A stretch of DNA of 23,728 nucleotides from Chara braunii (taxonomy: Eukaryota; Streptophyta; Charophyceae; Charales; Characeae): NCBI GenBank assembly GCA_003427395.1, contig BFEA01000022.1, positions 379,328-403,055 of the forward strand, in the 5' to 3' direction. Below the pieces are notes generated by a model. That model saw only the letters and a program-made list of their open reading frames with translations, was not told where the DNA came from and ran no database searches. A program made the position numbers and the translations under genes. Below, one piece after another: positions 19,088-23,728 of the stretch. The stretch's first letter is position 1; every line of letters begins with the position of its first letter.

Positions 19088-19949
19088 GATTCAATCCCTA
19101 GACCTGTGCCTAAACCCTGTACATTGACCCCGTGTTCTGGGTGAGCTTTGAACCAGTGACCTGTCCGAAACCCGTAGGTTAGTCAGTAGGTCTGTTTGTT
19201 AGCTGTTAGGACTTGATCCACAGATCTACGTACAAGCAGGCTAGTATGTTACCGATAGACTTAGATAGGGCCCTTCTGGAAACCTCTACCCGCCTCTTCG
19301 TAGGTCTAAGGGTCAGCCCAGTCCGTAGGAACTGTTGGTAGGGTCTAGAAGGTCGTAGGTCTGTCTGTCCCTGTCCAGTCAGCAAGTACCAGGCAAGTGG
19401 GGGTCCCAGGCGGTAAGTCCCACACGTTTTGGCCCAGCAGGCCCACGCGTCTGGAGGCTTCTGGGCCTCAAGGCTCACGCGGTTTGGGGAGCCCAGGCCT
19501 TCATGCGGTTTGGTGCCCAGGCCCACGCGGTTTGGGGCCGGGCCAGGCCACCTGCGAGACAGTATAAATAAAGAGGCAGCGTCCAGTCATTCATTCATTC
19601 GCCTGTGAGCCATGCGGAAGAGCTGCCTTGGTGACTTGTGCATGGAGATCTGCAGTTGCTTGGAGCTGAAGTGGGCAGTGAGGAAGACGGCGGCGGCCAT
19701 AGCTAGAAGGAGGAAGACAACGGCGGCCAATAGCCGCCAAGCTGCTGATGTCAACAGAGTGTACAGTGTGTGTGTGTGTGCGTAGTGAGTGGACATTCAT
19801 TCAAGTGGAAGACATATCTCTGAGTTTTCTGTGTGGGCGCAAAGCGCCAGTGCAAGTTCATTGTTGACTCTGAATTCGAGAAAGCGTTTCACCATCAGTT
19901 CCTGCGTGTGTGCATGTTGCAAGCAAGATTGGAGTGCAGTCTGATTTGA
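19063..19949 (+). repeat. 3' LTR of element C
   Basis: It is collinear with 11295-12289 from TGACCCGACGTTTG to the shared CTGATTT near the end. Compared with the 5' LTR it lacks about 112 bases (12054-12165), has one fewer promoter tandem unit and a shorter TG run, and has about 24 extra bases near 19870. TATAAATA is at 19563-19570. The TGACGTCA of the 5' LTR is TGATGTCA here (19746-19753), a CpG to TpG change. Confidence 0.9.
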
Positions 19950-19961
19950 AATGGCCCAAAT

Positions 19962-19982
19962 AAAAAAAAAAAAAAAAAAAAA
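19962..19982 (+). repeat. A21 tract directly after the element C 3' LTR
   Basis: A run of 21 A bases begins 12 bases after the LTR end, preceded by ATGGCCCAAAT. It may be a target-site feature or the tail of another retroposed sequence. Confidence 0.9.
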
Positions 19983-20039
19983 GGGACTGGAGGAGGGTGG
20001 CAAGGACAATGAATTGAATAAACTTCAAGAAAGAAAGCA

Positions 20040-20124
20040 ACAGAGATTTAGGGGGCAAGATGGCAAGATGGTGTTTGACTAAGTCTCCAAGACCTGCTTC
20101 AGTGCGTGGACCATTTGTGACTCT
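20040..20124 (-). CDS. Possible next exon of the PI-PLC gene (weak)
   Basis: On the minus strand a CTGCAG acceptor (20130-20125), preceded by a pyrimidine-rich stretch, follows a 97-base putative intron. In the phase required by the exon above, the sequence is open and reads RVTNGPRTEAGLGDLVKHH, vaguely like the MVTQTFGD-type continuation of plant PI-PLC. The resemblance is slight and no donor site was chosen; the lower limit is arbitrary. Confidence 0.2.
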
Positions 20125-20221
20125 CTGCAGAGGACACTGAAGGTATATTGCAAAGCAACAAAAAAGGTGTACATGAGGGCAGGTGAGTAAGGAGGAACAT
20201 GTTGTGTCTAGCAACTTTTAC

Positions 20222-20357
20222 CTTAACGACCTCAGGTTGCAGCCGAGGTGGAACATGGTTCTCCAAAGTGAGAATCACTGGATATGGAGATGCTTTGAAT
20301 GCATTATCGCGAATGACCTCCAAGCAAGCGTCGAATGCGACTGCCTTTGTCCATGTG
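20222..20357 (-). CDS. Exon of a PI-specific phospholipase C (X domain), minus strand
   Basis: Read on the minus strand, this encodes about 45 residues including FDACLEVIRDNAFKAS, then PYPVILTLENHVPP and LQPEV. This matches the stretch of the PI-PLC X domain usually written as CL..I...AF.AS.YPV..TLE.H..P.LQ..V; the Glu of LENH corresponds to a Ca2+-binding catalytic residue. PI-PLC cleaves PIP2 at the membrane into IP3 and diacylglycerol. Splice signals fit: a T-rich stretch ending in AG just before 20357 and AAG|GTAAAA at the 3' edge (GT at 20221-20220). The exon is 136 nt long. Flanking exons were not identified with confidence. It may be one exon of a gene whose introns are filled with retroelements, or a fragment; the exon itself is free of stops. 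Confidence 0.62.
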
Positions 20358-20650
20358 CTTAACACCCAAACAACAAGATATTCATTCAGCAATCCATCTA
20401 TAATTCTTGTCCTTTTTATAGTGGCATGGTTATATAACACTGGAAAACATCCATCGGTCAATCCATAGGGACATTAATGCATTCATCGCATCTTGAAACG
20501 AGTTTCCAATCAGGCAGTGCCTCATTCACTCATTCATTCAATCATGCACCCAATCAAGGTTTTGAGGCATGTCCACAAGTACTGCAGGCATTTGATTGTG
20601 ATTCAGTCTCATCTTGACGACTAATCAAGGCGAACAGGACTGCTAGTCGG

Positions 20651-20763
20651 GTGCCAACCCACCTAGCCATGACAGAATCTATAGAAGTGGTGAAGTATCC
20701 TGCCCCACGTGCCAACTCACCCAGCCATGACAGGATCCATGGAAATGTTTAAGCATCTTACCC
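20651..20763. repeat. 58-bp imperfect tandem duplication
   Basis: GTGCCAACCCACCTAGCC (from 20651) is repeated as GTGCCAACTCACCCAGCC (from 20709), followed in both by ATGACAGRATCYATRGAA. Two copies with about ten differences. Confidence 0.85.
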
Positions 20764-21225
20764 AGAGCAATGTCGTAAACTCTTTGGAAAGATCATTTCC
20801 GGTGAAAAAAGACCACTTGTGTTTACAACTAAAGATTGCACAAGCAATGCCATGGCAACACAGGACAATGCCAGGGCTAGTTCAAAAGATGAATACCATA
20901 CTCTCACAATGGATAGAGTGGGAAACAGAAAGATGGGAGGATAACGGCCCTCTCTATGACACACACATAAACAACAGCAAGAATGGACAGCACAAAGAAA
21001 GGGAGACAGTACACTGTAACCCCAACCCAAACCCTCATATCAAAGAGCCCATGAGCCCAAGTAGCTTCTCCACCTCTGGCCAGATCAATATATCTTGATG
21101 TCTGACACACCCTCTTTCTCTTGTCAACATTGCAAGAAGGTGGAAAAGGGAAGAAAATGGGGAAGGAGTGGGACACTCTTATCTCAACCAGTAACCTGCA
21201 ATAAATCGCAGTTTCCCAGTGGGAC

Positions 21226-22247
21226 TGTACACTAAGTGTTCGGCTTTGTAGTTTGTTGTCTTGTTTTGAGCCTTGCGGGACTTGATCCCGTGACCTGTAA
21301 CCTGTGTGTTTTGTTTGTGAGTGTTGAGCCCTATGGGACTTGATCCCTCTGTTTGGTAGTCCTAGGCCATTCCGCCTTTTCCTTGTGCCTTGTCATAGGT
21401 CTAGGTCCCCTTTTCCCCTGTTTCCATCTAGATACAGATAAGTCTTGGCTTGTTGCCTTTGGAGTCCATCCTAGGTCTAGGCAGAGGGTAGAAGTAGCGG
21501 GCAGGAAATTTGGTTCGGGTCATTTCACGCTTTTGTTGGCTGGGGAAACTCTGCCCATCTGTTGCTGGAGCGCTGCTGCTGTATTTTGGGCAAGGTCATC
21601 TTCTTCCTCGAAGCCCAGCCATAGCTGGGGTTGGGAAATGAAGTTGAAGATCGCACTGCTGCTATTTTGCGGCTCCGCATGAGAGCTTCCACAGGACTGT
21701 GTTGTTGGGTTTGGGTGCTGCCATCTTCCACTTCGCAGCCATATCTGCTGTTCCTCCTCTCGAGGAACTTTGTCTTCTTCGAAGTGCTGGATCGGTTATC
21801 TCCTTCTTCATCCGGACTTCCAGCGCTGCACTTTCGTGTGGGTGCTGAGCTGGCGCTGTTATCATTAGGGTTGCTGGTTCAGATTTGCACGTTGTGACAG
21901 CTGTGGGGTTACTGCTGCTACGGCAGCCATAGCCAGGGGTATGAGGTGGCGAGGAGGAAGAAGAAGACTCCTGCATACTTCGTTGAACACTTGTTTCTGG
22001 TTGTTCGGGGTTGTTGTAAACACCGTTGTGATTCTTGGAACAAGTACTCTGGATTGATTGGAGGAGGACGAGGGATTGCAGTGTTGAAATTCGTTTTTCA
22101 ATTCTCTGTGTATTTTGAGCTTCCACTGTGCATATCTTCTCTCCGATTTTGTGTGGATTTGCCTCCTTCAAGTCTACTCTGCAATTGCATGCGTGCATGG
22201 GAACATGTGAATTCGTTGTGGATTGAAGTTCAAGCGGGTACATAACA
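21226..22247 (+). repeat. 5' LTR of element D (left edge inferred)
   Basis: The right end is fixed by the PBS. The left end is placed at TGTACACTAAG (21226) because it gives TGT...ACA termini and a length of 1,022 bp, close to the 995 bp of element C. It contains two T-arm-like motifs (21275-21300, 21335-21350) and two CCATAGC boxes (21619-21625, 21927-21933). No obvious TATAAA is seen. Confidence 0.55.
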
Positions 22248-22249
22248 GT

Positions 22250-22261
22250 TGGTATCAGAGC
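22250..22261 (+). promoter_or_regulatory. Primer-binding site of element D
   Basis: TGGTATCAGAGC, identical to the site of element A, two bases after the LTR end. Confidence 0.92.
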
Positions 22262-23728
22262 TGCGACCGTGTGCAACCGGTGAGCAATTGAGTGGCAACC
22301 TCCTTTCTGAGTGGCGGTTGGAGTAGGGACTTGTTGTCCGCTTTCTTCAACGGATGTCATTGGTGAGAGGTGGTGGAAGGTAGTGTGCAAGGGGAGAATT
22401 AGCGCTATCAAAAAAAAAAAAAAAAGGATACGGAGTGGTGGAACGTTCACTGGACATTTCAGCTGGCGTAAGCAGAGTTGACCGCTGCGTCAGCCCTAAA
22501 TGATCTGGTTGACCTGAGGGCCTTGCGACCCTCAAGTTACAGGCCTTGCCTGTTGACGGTTTGTTCGACCGTCTGGGCCGCTGCTGCGGTTACTTCACGA
22601 GTTACTTGATTGGAAGACTGGGAAACTTCGCTGCTGGTCTGACGTCAGCGTCAGCCTGGTTCTACGATATTTTGCTGCAGATTGGGGGTCAATGGTTGAC
22701 CGGCCAGATATCTTCAATCAAGCCTTGCTCGAGTGAGTTCGTTCCGTGGATCTCCTGACCTGACGTCCGACCTTGTCAGATTCTGTCAGTTGTCAGTCCA
22801 TGTGCAGCCTGGGTCAGATAGGGTGCCAGTCATCGTGTTCCTGTTTCTGACCTCTCTCTGAATCTGTTCTAATCCAATAAAATAAAATAAAATGGAATTC
22901 CATCTCAAACACCCTGATCTGATTTGATTGCCTACCTGGTTCTGCGTGCATCAACCGGAATTGGTGTCTGTTCTTTTCAGAATTGTCGGTCTGTCAGTCA
23001 GTCCTGTCAGTTGGCAATCATTGTTAGCAGTCAGGAAATCGTCAGTTAGTAAGGATGACTCCCTTTTATTACAAGAGGTCAGAGTGTCAGTGAAATTGCA
23101 TATTCCACTTTGATTAGAACGGGAATTCTTTTGGCAGTCTGCACATGTGGTGATTGAAATCTGCTCCGGCCTTTTTTTATTTTTTATTTTTTTCTGATTG
23201 AATAAATCCAGTATCTCTCTCCCTTGCTGTGGAATGCTGACGGTTGTGGAAAGGCTATGTTGTGAGCGTGATCAGAAAAGAAAAGTTTCCGTTTCTGATT
23301 TGGTTGTGGGCTTGGTTAAAGTAATTCGTTGACGGTTTTGGCTGTGAAACGGTATTCACCAATTCGTGGTAGCTGAGGCAGATCCCAGGGCTTGATCCCT
23401 AGTTCCCCAACTTACCTGTGTATAATATCTACGTCAACTCGAAGAGTTGAACCTGCGACCTGTAGAACCGCCAGTGGTAGGTAGATTGTCGTAGGGCACA
23501 GGATAGACTGGAATCGAACTGTAGACCTGTAGGGTAGAAGTCTAGACAGTTCCGGAGTTGTAGCTGAAGACTGCCTGAAGAGTCAAGGTCGTAGCTGCTA
23601 CTTACCTGAAAGGGCAAAGTCGTAGCTGCTCCAGTACCGAAAGGCCAACTTAGAGAGTTCTAGAAGTGGCCTTTCGGAGTCAGTCCCTGTTAGGTGCAGG
23701 CAAGTGGTCAAGTGGTGCAGGCAAGTGG
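22262..23728 (+). other. Untranslated leader of element D
   Basis: It holds an A16 run (22410-22425), three TTGACC boxes (22478, 22509, 22696), TGACGTCA (22640-22647), an AATAA repeat near 22876-22893, a CTGTCAG-rich stretch (about 22770-23050) and three T-arm-like motifs (23391-23400, 23445-23466, 23510-23533). It ends with the repeat GTGCAGGCAAGTGG. Short open frames here show no known domain. Confidence 0.6.

Larger units (their letters stand above)
11295..19949 (+). mobile_element. Element C: complete-length Ty3/gypsy retrotransposon, heavily mutated
   Basis: It is 8,655 bp from LTR start to LTR end: 5' LTR 11295-12289, PBS 12291-12302, leader, gag from 13473, pol to 19087, 3' LTR 19063-19949. 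By eye the two LTRs differ at about 25 positions over the first 330 aligned bases, which indicates an old insertion, and more than ten in-frame stops agree. No clear target-site duplication is visible; GCCCA occurs just outside both ends (11288-11292 and 19954-19958) but not exactly at the edges I set. Confidence 0.92.
19983..21225. other. Host-like interval between elements C and D
   Basis: Apart from the PI-PLC exon and a tandem duplication, nothing is recognised. A 129-codon plus-strand frame (20709-21098, starting at GTG) begins inside the duplicated unit and matches no family I know. The 20764-21225 part has no clear exon on either strand. Confidence 0.5.
21226..23728 (+). mobile_element. 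Element D: 5' part of an LTR retrotransposon
   Basis: An exact plant initiator-Met primer site (22250-22261) lies two bases after an LTR-type end (ACATAACA). The following 1.47 kb has no gag, in line with the long leaders of A and C, so coding should begin beyond the window. The LTR shares CCATAGC boxes and T-arm-like motifs with element C. Confidence 0.75.

Noticed and set aside
11288-19958. GCCCA as target-site duplication of element C
   Set aside because: The two copies lie two and four bases away from the LTR edges I could define, so a chance match cannot be excluded.
21275-21300. A tRNA gene on the minus strand
   Set aside because: Only the T-arm-like part is present; no acceptor, D or anticodon arms could be seen around it.
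21662-22450. 262-codon minus-strand frame in the LTR of element D
   Set aside because: It spans the LTR end, the PBS and an A-run, shows low-complexity Ser/Thr/Gln sequence and no known domain.

Overview
The window is nuclear DNA of a green-lineage (streptophyte) eukaryote, built mostly of decayed LTR retrotransposons. Three elements carry a primer-binding site matching the 3' end of plant initiator-methionine tRNA. The pol domains run protease, reverse transcriptase, RNase H, integrase, with a degenerate chromodomain at the integrase end, the order of Ty3/gypsy chromoviruses. A minus-strand exon of a plant-type phosphoinositide-specific phospholipase C (PI-PLC) lies between two elements. A large-genome charophyte such as Chara would fit, but the sequence cannot settle the species.

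Layout, all elements on the + strand. Element A (1 to about 7940): the end of a 5' LTR (1-142), PBS (145-156), a long structured leader, gag (1690-3234), pol (to 6982), polypurine tract, and a 3' LTR starting at 7138 that never reaches the expected LTR end. Element B (about 7946 to 10.1 kb): a 5'-truncated relic with only integrase plus 3' LTR. From 10.1 to 11.29 kb nothing is recognised. Element C (11295-19949): a complete but heavily mutated element with two LTRs (995 and 887 bp), variant PBS, a TG/GA microsatellite containing a 30-N gap, a leader with a dense TTGACC cluster, gag and pol. From 19950 to 21225 is a host-like interval with an A-tract, the PI-PLC exon (20222-20357, minus strand) and a 58-bp tandem duplication. 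Element D (about 21226 to the window end): an LTR, PBS (22250-22261) and leader; its gag would lie beyond the window.

No element looks able to move by itself. A has a stop in codon 9 of gag, two pol stops, a frame-swapped gag-pol junction and frameshifts at the integrase start. C has more than ten in-frame stops and has lost two RNase H catalytic aspartates. B has no protease or RT. The least explained signals are non-coding: a 7-mer CCATAGC found 14 times, all in LTRs and leaders; 11 TTGACC boxes in 164 bp; a recurring TGACGTCA palindrome; a repeated motif resembling an inverted tRNA T arm; and a two-state hairpin just after the PBS of element A.
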